64,000 bases of DNA from Haematococcus lacustris (GCA_030144725.1 JASKMD010000026.1:14189407-14253406); one strand, 5' to 3'; positions 44,360-56,131 are shown, counted from the first letter of the stretch. Notes: generated by a model not told the origin, from the sequence alone. Numbers and translations are program-made.

Positions 44360-45205
44360 TCAGGGACAGTCGCCGCAGTCAAAACAATGCACATGGCACG
44401 CAAAACCGATGTAACGACGCCCCTCCACCCATGCTCGGAAGTATACAACGCTGGTGCATTGCTTGACCACTTCGTGAGTAGTACCTACTACCTGGCCACT
44501 CTGTGAGGCCACACAAGGTGTGTAGGCCATTGCTACGTTACCTTGCTCGACTTGTTGGGTCCGGTCCCTCCCGCCCGCCCTCCGCTTGCGTGTCGAGCTG
44601 GTGTCCAGCTCCGCCCTGACCCCCTGCTGCTCAGCTGGAGGGGTGGGCAGCCCAGGGGCAGCACCAGCACCAGCTGCCTGCTGCTGCCAGAGGGGTGCAG
44701 CAGGAGGGGGGGGCAGGTCAGAGGCGGCACCAGCACCAGCTGCCTGCTGCTGCCAGGGGGGTGCAGCAGGAGGGGGGGGCAGGTCAGAGGCGGCACCAGC
44801 ACCAGCTGCCTGCTGCTGCCAGGGGGGTGCAGCAGGAGGGGGGGGCAGGTCAGAGGCGGCACCAGCACCAGCTGCCTGCTGCTGCCAGGGGGGTGCAGCA
44901 GGAGGGGGGGGCAGGTCAGGGGCGGCACCAGCACCAGCTGCCTGCTGCTGCCAGGGGGGTGCAGCAGGAGGGGGGGGCAGGTCAGAGGCGGCACCAGCAC
45001 CAGCTGCCTGCTGCTGCCAGGGGGGTGCAGCAGGAGGGGGGGGCAGGTCAGAGGCGGCACCAGCACCAGCTGCCTGCTGCTGCCAGGGGGGTGCAGCAGG
45101 AGGGGGGGGCAGGTCAGGGGCGGCACCAGCACCGGCACCTGCTGCTACCCCCAGCTCATCGCCATGCAGGGCGGCTACTGTGTTGCAGATATGGGCCATG
45201 ACCAT
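44360..45205 (-). CDS. T3-encoded ORF with 22-residue repeats, unknown
   Basis: 281-codon open frame. It begins MVMAHICNTVAALHGDELG, then seven copies of a Pro/Gln/Ala repeat (DLPPPPAAPPWQQQAAGAG type), then a basic stretch (STRKRRAGGRDRT) and VYFRAWVEGRRYIGFACHV. Units 1 and 2 hold the same C-terminal part with a frameshift, so T3 keeps the longest version. No known transposase motif was recognised. It might be an accessory or DNA-binding protein of the element. Confidence 0.4.
   Translation of the reverse strand: MVMAHICNTVAALHGDELGVAAGAGAGAAPDLPPPPAAPPWQQQAAGAGAASDLPPPPAAPPWQQQAAGAGAASDLPPPPAAPPWQQQAAGAGAAPDLPPPPAAPPWQQQAAGAGAASDLPPPPAAPPWQQQAAGAGAASDLPPPPAAPPWQQQAAGAGAASDLPPPPAAPLWQQQAAGAGAAPGLPTPPAEQQGVRAELDTSSTRKRRAGGRDRTQQVEQGNVAMAYTPCVASQSGQVVGTTHEVVKQCTSVVYFRAWVEGRRYIGFACHVHCFDCGDCP
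44683..45135. repeat. 66-bp minisatellite, seven copies
   Basis: Near-identical 66-bp units (GGGGGGCAGGTCAGAGGCGG core), in frame with the ORF on the minus strand. Confidence 0.92.
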
Positions 45206-46068
45206 GGGTTTGCGTCTTGCAATGACTTGCTAGGGCCAGGGGGCTGGGAGGGGGGGGGGGGGAGGGGGTGGCGGGGCAGTGAGGGGCTTAGAAGGGGGTG
45301 GGAGGGGCTGGGAGGGGGTGGGAGGGCAGTGAGGGGGCTGGGAGGGGCTGGGAGAGGGGAAGGGGTGGCGGGGCAGTAAGGGGGCTGGGAGGGGGCGGGA
45401 GGGGGTGGGAGGCTTCTGCGGGGGCTGGGAGGTGGTGGGGCTGCAAGGGGGTGCGGTCCAGGCGGTCGGAGTAGGCTAGAAAATCCTGCAAGGCAGAGTC
45501 GGGTCACGCCAAAGGGTGAGGAGGCGGCCCTGGTTGATGGATTGCCGTGATTTCTTCTCCAACAGCTGTGTCGTTGAGTTACGAACAATGTAATAACTCG
45601 AAAGTCTAATAACTCACAGTGGTCAGCTCACCACATGCCAGTTTGTGCAAGGGGGTCCCTTTTTCTGTGTGGCTGGCTAGAGAGACCTCTATCCATTCGC
45701 ACTTCGCTACAATGTCGAGTTATTTCTTGCCCAACGATGGCACTCCGACGCAGCCTGCACAAGTAAAAGGCTCGCGGTGCGAGCTTGGCGGGCTGAAATG
45801 AGATTGTACTTCCTGCTCGATGCAAGGCGCAGTTCAACCGCTGATGCCGCTACATACCACTAGAACAATCGATGGTGAGCAGCTGAGGTGTATCCGCGCT
45901 CGCTTGCGCCGGCATGTCCTCACTCGCAAGAGTTAACGCGCCGCTTGCCAGTAGATGCGCAATAATTCGCAGCTGCCAGTGTGATGAACGCTATCGAAAA
46001 CGGTTCAGTATTGAAAGTGTAGTTGCATGAAGATTACCAACCCCATGTTGGGGACTCCTGAGGTGGAC

Positions 46069-46396
46069 ACCAGCGGGCTGACCCAAGGGGTGCGAGACTT
46101 GTTGTGCGAGGGGGGTGGGATGAACTTGGCCTGCCGGCATTCTCGTCCACCTCGTGCAAGACTCCTTAAATCCCGGATGTGGAAGCCCTACCCAGGACCA
46201 CTCCCACTGCCTTGACCTGGCCACAGTGCTTGGTCTCGCACTTGGTGCTTGGTCTCGCACTGTGTAGCATGAGGGCTGTAGAGATTAAAACCCTCTAGAT
46301 TAAAAGGGATCTATTGTGACCATGCCGCACTTCCACTTTGTACAAGATTCTTAAGCTTCAGCTACACGTTGATCACCTTTCGACATACTTAGCAAT
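46069..46396. other. Intergenic region upstream of the ABA4-like gene
   Basis: Contains a short tandem/palindromic run of GTGCTTGGTCTCGCAC (46219-46262) and an AT-richer stretch before the ATG at 46397 that may hold the promoter. No gene recognised. Confidence 0.35.
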
Positions 46397-49300
46397 ATGC
46401 CGTTGGAGCTCTTGGGCGCCCGCTTCAGCGTAGGTGCCAATCGCAAAACGCGTGTCCGATCCTCACGCACGCTTAGCCGCACCCGTTTGTACAATCTGCA
46501 GGATGAACAAATCTTCCAGCTTCAGAACCTAGTGTTCCCCGCGTGGCTGGCGTTAATGGTGGCGCCAATGCACAAGCTAACCCAGGTGACTTTCACCTGG
46601 AGCTGAAAAGCGACTCGCAGCTCCTAGACTTTACCCCCCCCTCCCCCCCTGCTTCATCCTCCCCACCCCTTCACTACCTAGATGCCTTGAGTTAGTATTT
46701 GTCTAGGATTGTGCTTACCACTTGACTGGAACATCGTCCACCTGAGGCCTGTCCACAGCAGCCTGTAGCTCAGCAGTGTGTGTCAGGCACTGGTCTGGGT
46801 AGCAGCCCCCTTGTCCCTCACTAGGGCCTCCATTTGAGCCAGATCAGAAGTACCTACTAGCATACACTATCAGCCACTAGCAGCCACTAACTAGATCCGG
46901 CTCAAACAGTGTTATTGGGCTGTGTGGAGTAAACCCAGTGCACATGGCACATGAGCGCCTACCACCTACATTATTGCCTGACCCGTTAGGGCTATGATGT
47001 AGAGTTGGCATGACAAAACATGCACTGCTTGTAAGCTGATGACAGCTCAAGAAGGGGGGGCACACATTACTGTGCCTCAGCAGGCTGCTGCTGCTGCTGG
47101 GCCTGGGGTGGCTTGTCTCGCAGCCGCTTGTAGCCCAGGTTAGGGTACTCCTTGCCCTTGACTGGCAGAGCTCCCTGCTCTGGCCAGTAGCACAGCTCCA
47201 GCGGCCGCCACCTGCTCTCTCCAATGCGCTGCACGTTCAGAGCTGCATTGCAGTCCCTGTCCAGCCACCTGCCTGGCTGTGGTGCTGGCAGCCTTGCCCT
47301 TGGCCTTGCCCTTGGTGGGCTCAGCTGCCCCTGGCTCAGCCTTGGGTCCTCAAAGGCTGGCATGAGCATGGGGTTGCGGTTGCGCACATGGCGCCGCTGC
47401 AGCTGGTTGTAGCAAGTCTTGAAGTTTGGGTTGGCGAAGAACTTGCAGAAGTCCTTGAGCTGCCTCAGCATCAGGGGGTCCTCGCAATCAAGGGGCAAGG
47501 GCGGGCCAGTGGGTGCTGCGGGAGCAATGGCTGCCAGGCGGGCGCTGCAGCGCCTTTGGGGGGGTTGCGTGACTGGCTCAGGTTCTGACTCTGACTCCGA
47601 GTCAGACTGTGGCTCTGGCTCTGAGCCACAGTCTGACTCGGAGTCTGAGTCATTGTCACACTCCATGCTGGCAGGCTGGGCAGGGGCCCGTGGGGGGAGT
47701 GGGGGTAGGGGGGGAGCATCAGGGGGTTGGGGAGGCTGCATGGCTGGAGGCTGAGGGGCGCTGGCATATCCCGGGGTAGGGTAGCCCACCAGGCAGGTGA
47801 GAAAATGCGCAATACAAACAAGGAAGCGATGAAGCGGAGCTGAGAGTGGATCTCAGCCCGTAGCCGGAGGTGCTCCCTCAGCTTGCGCCTGGTCTTCTTG
47901 CAGCCGCGCAGCACTGCGCCCTCGGGGACCTTGATGACCTGCAGCCAAGCGAGGTTGCCATTTTGACAGGCCAAGACAACAGGCGGAGTCAACACAAACA
48001 GTGCGGATACACATATGGGGGCGGGGACGGACCCACACCTGACGTCGACGCGTGGTCCAGCCATCTCGACGTTCCTGTCGTTGCTTGCCTTGGGCGGAAC
48101 GAGACACTGCGATGACACCAACAGGAGCGACGGGTTATCTCACAGCGCGTAACTCACGTCTAGGGCTCACGTCACGGCTGGGGACACGAACCTTTATGTT
48201 TCTTGTCGCTACCCTTCCGCTTCTTCTTAGCCATCACGCGATGCGCAGTGCGACGGGCGGTGGCATTTTCTAGCAATTTGGGTTTCCCGTGAAAATAACA
48301 CCAGCTGATATGACGCTACAATCCAGCCAGATCAGTGCTGCCACCGCTGCTGCCCCCGCTGGTTGTGTGACGCTACTGCTGCTGCTGCGCCCACTACGTC
48401 AGCCAACGGCCATCGGGCATGACATAGCAGCAGCAGGTCTGGGTAGTAGTCTACATCTGAGCTAAAAGTGTGGCCGCCTGCAGAGTGTTTGATGTAGACC
48501 AGACTTGAGCATTTCCTCCTTGTAGTGACTTTCAGCTGCCATCTCAAACATTGGGATGCCTAAGCACACTGCCCTGCAGCGCTGACACACCCTGTCAAAC
48601 AGAGCAGAGGGCTGGCCTCATGGCACAGTTTAGATTGAACTCCCACACCCGCACCAGCGCCCATACTGTCCTTCAATGCCTGGCTGCAGGCCGCCGTGCT
48701 GCTGACCAGCCTGGCCTTCTGTGGGCTGTACGGCGCCCTCATCGTCCCACTCATGATGCAGTCCGGGATGGACGGCTTCAAGGCCATGACCTCCCTGGCA
48801 GTGAGTGGGGCGGGCACTGGCGCACGGCCCCCATGCCCCCCTGATGCAGTCCCCTGCTGACAGCCTGCTGGCAGCACAGCCTACCAGTGTAGGGTGGGCA
48901 CAGACCACCATAAAGCGATGCACAGCCGTGTTCAGATCATGTGTCGGGTCGCAGAGCTAGCACATGCATTCACAGGGAGGTGGGCAGCATGAGAGGGGTG
49001 CTTATCTCATGCACCCCACTTGTGGTGGACGCTGCCAGCTGGCTCAATGGAGGTGCTGGTGGCAGCCGGGCGCCTACCCCACCATTATGACCCGCTTAGC
49101 TGGCCCCTGCTACAGTGACGCCGGGCCCATGCTATTCCAAGGGCTGCCCAACCTGCCCCGGCATGATACCTTCATCCTGGGCATCCGGCCTACTGCACCG
49201 TCCTGCTAGAGGGCCTGCCAGCAGCCTGCCAGCAGCCTTGTCCATGGGCCCTGGTGTCGCAAGCATATGCATGCTCACATTGGCAAGTCAGCCATTAGCG

Positions 49301-50218
49301 CCCCTGCCACCATGTCGCCGAGTCCCTCGCGTCACCACAAGCTCCAGGCACTGATGCTGGCTGAGGTCAGGGCGTGTGCCCTTTATGCGTGTGCAGGGCG
49401 TGGTGAAGATGTTCCAATCGCCCACCTTGGTCCTGGCTGGTTGGGTGAGTGCATGGTGGCCAGGCAGGCCAACTCATCAGCACAGGCCCTGGGTGCAGCT
49501 GCAGCAGTGGCCCGAGTGAGTGTAACAGGGCTGAGGCTGGGGGGCTGAGGTGCCAGGCCTGAGCTCCATAGCCAGGGTGGGGCCTAGCTTTAGGGAGAGG
49601 GGTGCGCTGGCGCACTGCTTTTGCTGCCACTGCACTGGTTGCGGGCCCCAAAGGCAGGGTGTTGATGGGTGCAGGGAGCTCAGGGCAGGGACCTGGCCCA
49701 GGCTCGTTTTTAGGGCAGGGAGCTGACCAGCTGGAAATTGGTGTCAGGCCAGCAGCATGATGGCCAGCAGCAGGGCAGCAGGGTGGCCCTGGCGCCTGGC
49801 AGCCACTGCCTGGTGCAGCAGACCCAGGGCTCAGTGTCACAAGCTGCCCTGAGCTTGTCGGCCCTGAGCTTCTTGGCCTGTAAACACGTCAACTTCCCAT
49901 CCAACCGTAGCCTGACCTGCAGCTGCTCGTCCCCTGCCCCAGCCCCTGCCCTGAGCAAATGCCCTGATGGCTGCCCTGCCCTGCCATATTTGCTGCCCTG
50001 CCCTGCCCTTGTTTGCACAGATACACTACGTCGTGGGTGACTTGTGGGTGGGTCGCTGGATTGCCATCGACGCGCGCAAGCGCCGAATGCCGTACTTGCT
50101 GGTGGCGCCACTGTTGGCGCTGACTCTGCTGCTGGCTCCCTTGGGCCTTGGCGCATACCTGCTGGTGCGCGGCGTGTTCAAAGAGGCGAAGGGGACAGCA
50201 AGGAACAAGGTGGAGTAA
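46397..50218 (+). CDS. ABA4-like (DUF4281) plastid membrane protein
   Basis: Four phase-0 exons: 46397-46585, 48690-48800, 49397-49444, 50021-50218, giving 181 residues with TAA at 50216-50218. The ABA4/DUF4281 family are four-helix plastid membrane proteins; plant ABA4 is needed for neoxanthin formation. The N-terminus is basic and Ser/Arg-rich, consistent with a transit peptide, then IFQLQNLVFPAWLALMVAP (helix 1), AAVLLTSLAFCGLYGALIVP (helix 2), VVKMFQSPTLVLAGWIHYVV with DLWVGRWIAID (helix 3), and a Leu-rich helix 4 ending PLGLGAYLLVRG. Intron 1 (2.1 kb) contains an antisense Fanzor-like remnant. It converges with the WLM gene. The substrate is not shown by sequence. Confidence 0.82.
46834..46905. 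repeat. 72-bp inverted-repeat element (ABA4-like intron)
   Basis: Fourth copy; the left arm has one change (TTGAGCCAGATC). Confidence 0.75.
47067..48234 (-). pseudogene. Fanzor/TnpB-like gene, longest copy, RuvC-I/II deleted
   Basis: Inside intron 1 of the ABA4-like gene, antisense. N-terminal exons 48234-48192 (MAKKKRKGSDKKHK, a strong NLS), 48106-48039, and from 47938 are joined by GT-AG introns with matching phases. They encode a basic helical region (KKTRRKLREHLRLRAEIH). After a frame change near 47790 follow a Pro-rich and acidic Ser-Asp region, LKDFCKFFANPNFKTCYNQL, and then DRDCNAALNVQRIGESRW and the Gln-rich tail, stop at 47067. DRDxNAAxN is the TnpB/Fanzor RuvC-III motif. The central catalytic region is missing, so nuclease activity is not expected. 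Confidence 0.68.
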
Positions 50219-50454
50219 CGGGCGCGAGCACCGCGAGAGCCGCGGTACCTGCCTCGCTGAGGCCAGTACTAGTGGCGGGCCACGTCGTAATGCCAAGCGT
50301 TTCGGCTCACGGCGACGCAGGTGTTTCTGCCCCGCCAATCATTGGTGGTAGCTCGGATTTCGTCCTACACACACGAGTGGCTTTGTTGGTAATCACCTCG
50401 GTCAAAACTGTTGTACGACAAGTGAAATGTGATGTGCAGCATGCTACGCTTGGT

Positions 50455-50459
50455 TGTAA
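50455..50459 (+). terminator. Candidate poly(A) signal TGTAA (ABA4-like gene)
   Basis: TGTAA 237 nt past the stop, a usual distance for this signal. Confidence 0.55.
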
Positions 50460-50475
50460 ATATTACATGGTGATG

Positions 50476-51051
50476 ATGTGGCTTACACCGCTTAAGCCGT
50501 CAGCCGTTAGGCTGCTAGGCCGCCCTCCCCCTCTAGGGGTTCGGGACTTTCTGTAACGCACTTCAAAGCAAGGTGCACAAACAAAGGTGCACATGGGCTC
50601 AACATGAAGTCATGTAAGTTCTCATTATTGTTCTGTAAAGTCATGGCAAACTCCGGCTGCTCCCTGATGGAACTCGTGGCAGTGCACTCACATATGAAAT
50701 GCATGGATTCATCCACTACCCCCTCAGTGCATCTTGTGCATGTGCGATCAATGAAAGTAATCCCTCAAACCGAGCCTTCTCCACCCCCATACCGCGTAAA
50801 TATTACATGGTACAACAACTGTACTGCAACTCTATTGGGCAATTGCAACGCAACAACACGTACTATTCATATAATGCATTCCACCACATCCCTATGATGT
50901 CTTGCTGCTATGTCTGTGATTTATTATTCACTAAACTCGCAATGTCTCGCTTGTGTACATGCTGTGTGCCGCATGGTGCACACGTATCATGGGCAGCCCA
51001 ACCAGTTTTGCATCCACAACAAACCTAGCCACTCTCGTTGAAAGCATGTAA
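50476..51051. other. Convergent intergenic region with a dispersed repeat
   Basis: Segment 50492-50600 (CGCTTAAGCC, CCGCCCTCCCCCTCTAGGGG, ACGCACTTCAAA) resembles 11645-11730 and, in part, 13892-13935 and its unit 2 and 3 counterparts. No gene was recognised; the rest holds the WLM gene 3' UTR. Confidence 0.5.
50813..50817 (-). terminator. Candidate poly(A) signal TGTAA (WLM gene)
   Basis: TTACA on the plus strand, 235 nt past the minus-strand stop. Confidence 0.5.
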
Positions 51052-53858
51052 TTAAGCCGCTGCGGACCGACCGCCAGCACCACCCGGGTCTTTCTGAGTG
51101 CGGCTGTCGCGCATCGCCAGTTGTCGCAACGACTGCCCCGAAGATGAGGCAGTAGCCGCCATCGCGGGGTGCGCGGAGCGGGTTGGCTCCGCGGCCTCGT
51201 CCTCATCCTGATGCCGAGGCCCTAAAGCAGTGTCAGGATCCGGGTTCAGCACGGCCAGTCGCCCAGGTTGACGTAAGCGAGCATCAACCTGCATTAGTCG
51301 CCCGGCGGATGCAGAGCAGGCACTCGTTACGGCTGAGTTGAAAAGCTGTTACACCAGAAACAAGCAAAGCAGTGCGAGCTAAAGATGGGGGCGTAAGAAA
51401 GATGGGAGCACTGAAGGCAGCTAGCATACATGGTGTGATACCAGTGTGAGATGGCCCCACCTCTAAGCACTCTCTGGTCAGCAGCGAGCACCGCTCCTTG
51501 AAACTGTCGTCGTGAGGGCCATGGGTGTTGTGTGTCAGCTCATGGATCAGAGTTTCTCGCAGCGTCTGGAATTTGCGGAAACCTGGCAACACAAGGAGGC
51601 AGAGCCAGCATGCACATGTACCCAATGCAGGCACCCAGCAGCCTCCAGGGGTCACTGAGCCGCCTGTGTCACAATGCCACCATGCCACCGCACCAGGGCT
51701 GACACCTGCTAGTGTCCCAGTGCCCAGGAGGGTGTCCCAGCAGGGCCACAGGGCCACCAGGGAGGACATCAGCGCTGACACCTGTTTGTGTGCTGGGGCT
51801 CGTGTGAAGGATCAGCCCAGGCGAGGAAAACACCCATGAGTGGTGCATGCAAGTGCAGGGCCCGCATGCAACTTGCATGCTGCCTGGCAAAGTGGCTGCC
51901 CACCCTTCAGCCCCCCGGTGCTTTCTTGATGATGAGACACAGCCCGCCTGGCTAGGTCTGTGGCCACAGGTTCACTCTAGTGAACAGGGAGGATGTAAGG
52001 TGTGGGGGGTGAGTCAAAACAAAACGTGCCAGCCCTACATGGACCAGGGGAGCCACAGCAGACCTGCGGTAAGGCTAGGGCCAACGTTTGGGGCATAGCT
52101 AGGGCAGGGAGTCAACTGGCACGAGCCACACCTCTCAGGTCGTCAGTACGCAGGCGGAGGAGGATCTCCTGGCCAGCGTTTCGGTTCAGGCCCAGGAGGC
52201 ACACGGGGTCCACCCCCACACTGCCCTGCACCAGGCACCAAACCAAGGTGGGTGGGTGAGCTCACAGCCTTTATAGCTCACAGCTTCTATGGCTGCATGT
52301 GAGTGATTATGACTTGATCTGAGCAGCATGTGCTGGCATAGCTTGGTACCCCCACACATTGCCCTGAACCAGGTGCAATGTTGCAGAGGTGTGTAGGTGA
52401 GCACACACAGCCTGCATAGCTGGGGCGTGTGTGTAGATCAGGCAGCTTGCGCAGCCACTGCTTGCGGCTCCGCTGCCTTCCCTGCTCCTGGTTCTCCTGC
52501 AGGCATTGCTCACAGCCTGCTCCTGGCAATGTGTCGCTGGATGGAAGGGGCAGGGCTCACCTCTGGGGGCATCTCTGATAACTTCCCAACAGATAGCCCA
52601 TGCTTCTCCATGATAGTAGAGATGCCTGGGTCAGCCGCCAGACTGCAGCCACAGACAGACAGGCAGGAGCCTCCACCCCATGAGCCAGCTGCGGGGAGGT
52701 CCCCTGCTTGCCCTCTTGCCCCCCCTCCCTGCACACCCTCCCTCCCAGCCCTGACCTGCTGAGCAAACAAGCCAGCTGCCGCTGCCCTGGTCCCACCACT
52801 GCTGCCAGGGACCCACCTGTGCAGCAGCTGCAGGGCGGCAGAGGGCGGTGGCTGCAGCCCAGGAGACTGGAGCACCTGGTACTCACCAAACGTGTTGTGC
52901 AACCCTGCAGCCAGAGGCAAACCTCCACAGCTTTGCCAGCCAGCCAGCCTGCCTGCTTGCTTTCTATCCCCTTGCCTGCATGCCTTACCCCCCCCCCCCC
53001 CTGCCTCCCTGTTTGCTGCCGGACCCCCCTCTTGCCTGTGCAGAACACCAGAGTTAACAATGGTGTGATGCTAAGTGTGCTGCTGCCATTGCGGCAGCAG
53101 CTGCGTGAGCTTACGTGCAGGCGGCCCCACTGCCTGGGCTGAGCGCTGGCGCCTCCGGGCCGCCACCTGGGCCTCATGCTCAAAACCAGGGGTGCGTGCG
53201 GGCTCCTGTGCTGCCTGCACCGCCTGCACCTCCGCTGCCTTGCTGCCCAGCAGCATCAGGCCAGACCCCCCGCTCCTTAGCCCTGCAGGGGCGCAGCAGA
53301 GTGTGCTCAGTCACAGTGCTCACCAACCGCTGCCCCTGTGTGAGAACAGGCAGCTATGCGCATGCGCCTTGGGCATGTGTGGCTGTACCTGCTGCCCACT
53401 TTTCTACCAATCTGTGATGAGCCCAGTACATGCTGCCTGGGCTCATTACAGATTGGCGCAAAAAGTGATACTGCAAGTGTATGTGCACACCATGTGCTCA
53501 TTAGGTGCTGCGTCTGCTGTGATGGCATATGGGTATGAGATATGCAATGCATGGGCCTGCTGAGTGCTGCTTGGGCTAGCTCCCCACCCAATGATGACGC
53601 CAAGACATCAGGCAACTGGCTGGGCACAATGGCCTTCTGGTTCTTCACGCCCAAAATCTTCAGCGTCTCATATGCTGCACCAGTCTCTTGTGCCAAGCCT
53701 TTGCCGAGGGTCTGCAGGGGTAGCAGCAGTGCGCACGCAAGTTTGGGACTGGTGGCGGGCGCGGTGGCCTCGCTGGTTTGTACCTCGAGGCTGGGGTCGG
53801 TCTCGTCAAGGCTGATGGTGTACGTAGCGCCTTGGAAGCGCACACCGAGTACAAACAT
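51052..53858 (-). CDS. Ubiquitin-like/WLM-domain metalloprotease (WSS1-like)
   Basis: Exons on the minus strand: 53858-53588, 53282-53115, 52904-52817, 52642-52561, 52225-52132, 51582-51461, 51288-51052; phases agree and give 353 residues. N-terminal ubiquitin-like fold (VLGVRFQGATYTISLDE, GAAYETLKILGVKNQK, LMLLGSKAAEV). Then the WLM core: HNTFGEYQVL, AADPGISTIMEKH, GLNRNAGQEILLRLRTDDL and HELTHNTHGPHD, whose His residues and Glu form the zinc site. WLM/Wss1 proteins are DNA-dependent proteases that clear DNA-protein crosslinks; plants have UBL-WLM versions. Exon 1 may hold a 72-nt in-frame intron (53785-53714 region). T4 lies ~440 bp upstream of the ATG. Confidence 0.88.
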
Positions 53859-54709
53859 TTGCGCGATGTCCGCAGTCTGGTTCGCGTGCTGTAGAAGGCC
53901 AGAGTACCATGTTTCAAGATCATTGGGGCGCACAACGTAATTCTGGCAAAGTTTGCAGACTCCATGCGTGTGTGCATTGTCACCTACACAATTGCCAGGT
54001 CCCTGCCTAGCATCAGCATGACTGTCATGCTCTGATGTGAGCTGTGAACAACTGGAAGAGGGATGATAATTACCAAGCCGCATGCTGCTGCTACTGCTGC
54101 TCATGCTGGACCTTGGGTGGTCAACAAAAAGGGTACCCAATGCTGCTCCCTCACCATGTGCTTGTCAGGCGGCCATTCTTCTGCCATTCGTCCATTCCTC
54201 AGAACGTCTGTGACTTTCCCAGCGTAGTGCATTCCAGCTCCTTGTTCTGTTCACGTTTCATAAGATTCATATGGTTCGGGAGTGTGCACCAGTCCCCTGG
54301 TCAGGCGTTCCCAACATGGGGTTGGCAATCTTCATGCAACTGCAGCCCACCTACTCAATCTTTTGATGTAACGTTTGTTGCGTCTGCTGCAATGCGATAA
54401 TGCGCGTTTAATGTAAGACTGGAATTGCCATCGGAGTCATTCGATGCGGGCAGCCACATGTGACCCCGGATGTGTCCCAATCGCAGACCCTGGTTAGCTA
54501 CACCGGTAAGCTACGTCCTTGGCTATCCGTTAGCGATGCACGACATGTCGGTGGCGCACACCACTGAAGTCCGGCAAACATGGCTGCGCGAGGTTCCTGA
54601 TGGTGCAGGCCGCTTGGCGAGGATGTGAAGGAACCCGGGTTTGTGTGTGGCAGCGCTGTATCGCTGTAATGGTGGGCGGCATAGTAGGGACTAGTCACCC
54701 CCTCCAGCT

Positions 54710-55615
54710 ATGATCCGCTTTTTGTTTTGGACCATTGATCAACAGCCTGACCTCACACATACCATTTGTAGCATACTCATTAATACCAATAATACCAATC
54801 AGGTGCAAATCTACCGGCACAAACGCCGCCCCCACCACTCCCCACTCACCTTCAAACAGAGGCAGCAACTGCTGGTTTTGGAGCAGCACCCCGCCACAGC
54901 TGCAGCACAGCTGTCAGCAAAGGCAGAGCGCCAGATCACAGATGCAACGCACAAGGTCGGGAGGGTTGTGGTTAATGTGGGTGACCATGCGTGCCAAGAG
55001 CGGCTTGCAGCGGCCCATGCCCTTGCCTTTGGGGGGCGTGATTTTGGCCACACAACTGTCGAGGAGGCAATGAAGATGACAGCAAAGCAGCTTCAGTCAT
55101 ACCTCCAGTTTCACAAGCAGGAGGTACACACGAGCTGGAGGGTACCCAAGCTACAGAGCCAAGTGTGCACCCACATCCGTGGGAAGCTCGCCGCAGCTGC
55201 GCCCCCTCAGCAGCAGCTGACACCTGCAGGCACCACCCCTGAGCTAGCTGTGCCTGCTGGAGCACCCCCTCAGCAGCAGCAACAGCTGGCAGCGGCAAGC
55301 ACGTCACGTAAGCGTGAGGCACCTGCAGCTAACAAGTCGAGGGCAGCAAAGCAAGGTGAGTCAACACCATGTACTGCACCTAGCACCTTGTTTAAGCGTA
55401 GTACAGCAGCCGGTAATGCACTAGCGCCAGCAGCAGCTCCAGAAGCTGATAGTGGTATCCAGTCGTCACGACTGCCGTCGTCGCGTCCACATGCCAAAAG
55501 CAAAACATGTTCCGACTGCTGCTGCGTGTTGCAGGTGCCACTCACAACAGCGTGGCGAAGCGTGCTGGTGCGGCGCGCGTCGCATGGGGCGAAATCGCAT
55601 GAATTCAAATGTTGA
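54710..55615 (+). CDS. T4-encoded ORF with SAP-like segment
   Basis: Open frame of 301 codons. The middle (VEEAMKMTAKQLQSYLQFHK followed by VPKLQSQVCTHIRGKL) resembles a SAP-type DNA-binding helix-turn-helix; a Gln/Ala/Pro-rich linker and basic segment (STSRKREAPAANKSRAAKQ) follow. A donor-like AAG|GTGAGT near 55356 suggests the exon ends there. The nested element at 55646 would cut the rest of the gene. No catalytic motif was recognised; the transposase assignment is unproven. Confidence 0.4.
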   Translation: MIRFLFWTIDQQPDLTHTICSILINTNNTNQVQIYRHKRRPHHSPLTFKQRQQLLVLEQHPATAAAQLSAKAERQITDATHKVGRVVVNVGDHACQERLAAAHALAFGGRDFGHTTVEEAMKMTAKQLQSYLQFHKQEVHTSWRVPKLQSQVCTHIRGKLAAAAPPQQQLTPAGTTPELAVPAGAPPQQQQQLAAASTSRKREAPAANKSRAAKQGESTPCTAPSTLFKRSTAAGNALAPAAAPEADSGIQSSRLPSSRPHAKSKTCSDCCCVLQVPLTTAWRSVLVRRASHGAKSHEFKC

Positions 55616-56131
55616 TCTTTGGGCAGGCACTGAGCACCGCTGAGGGTCACCCCGGCCATTGGCCCCGCCAATCCGTGACAGGCCTGCGCATCGCACCACG
55701 CGCTAGTGAAGGGGTGCTGAGGCTATCGCGGTAAGTCACGCGCGCTGATACTCGCGTTTTGACCTGAAGCCTTGTACCAGATCACCGCCCGCCACCAGGT
55801 CGAAACTTGAGATAGCGCAAACAAGCAGCGACCCACCTACAAGAGCAGGGTGGCTAGGCGCTCCGTGGCGTCCGTAGCAAAGTTCGCACTAAAGAGGCAG
55901 CCTCGCAGTACTGCGCAGTAGGCCATCGCAGTGCGCCGTGCTACCGAGCCATGTCATTACACCACGAGTCACGCCTCGCTTCGCTGAGGTCGGTGCAAGT
56001 CGGGTGCATGGCACTGTTAACTTTTTTGGCTCTATTGGCTCACTTCCTCTATTGGCTCAATTTCTCTACCGGCTCAGTTTGTGCTATACTGATCAGTTGC
56101 TGCTGCTGGTTTTAAGCGAAGGTGCTTGGCC

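Larger units (their letters stand above)
44070..46061 (-). mobile_element. T3: T transposon in reverse orientation, 1992 bp
   Basis: Ends TCAGGTGTCCCCAAC and GTTGGGGACTCCTGA, flanked by GGTGGAC on both sides (44063-44069, 46062-46068). Its sequence matches T1 in reverse: the T1 right end is at 44070 and the CCCAACATGGGG left end at 46061. It is diverged from T1 and carries a 66-bp minisatellite that T1 lacks, plus the G-rich tract at 45239-45450. Confidence 0.92.

Noticed and set aside
45239..45450. G-rich tract as an independent regulatory element
   Set aside because: It is the reverse complement of the C-rich tract inside T1/T2 and so belongs to the transposon.
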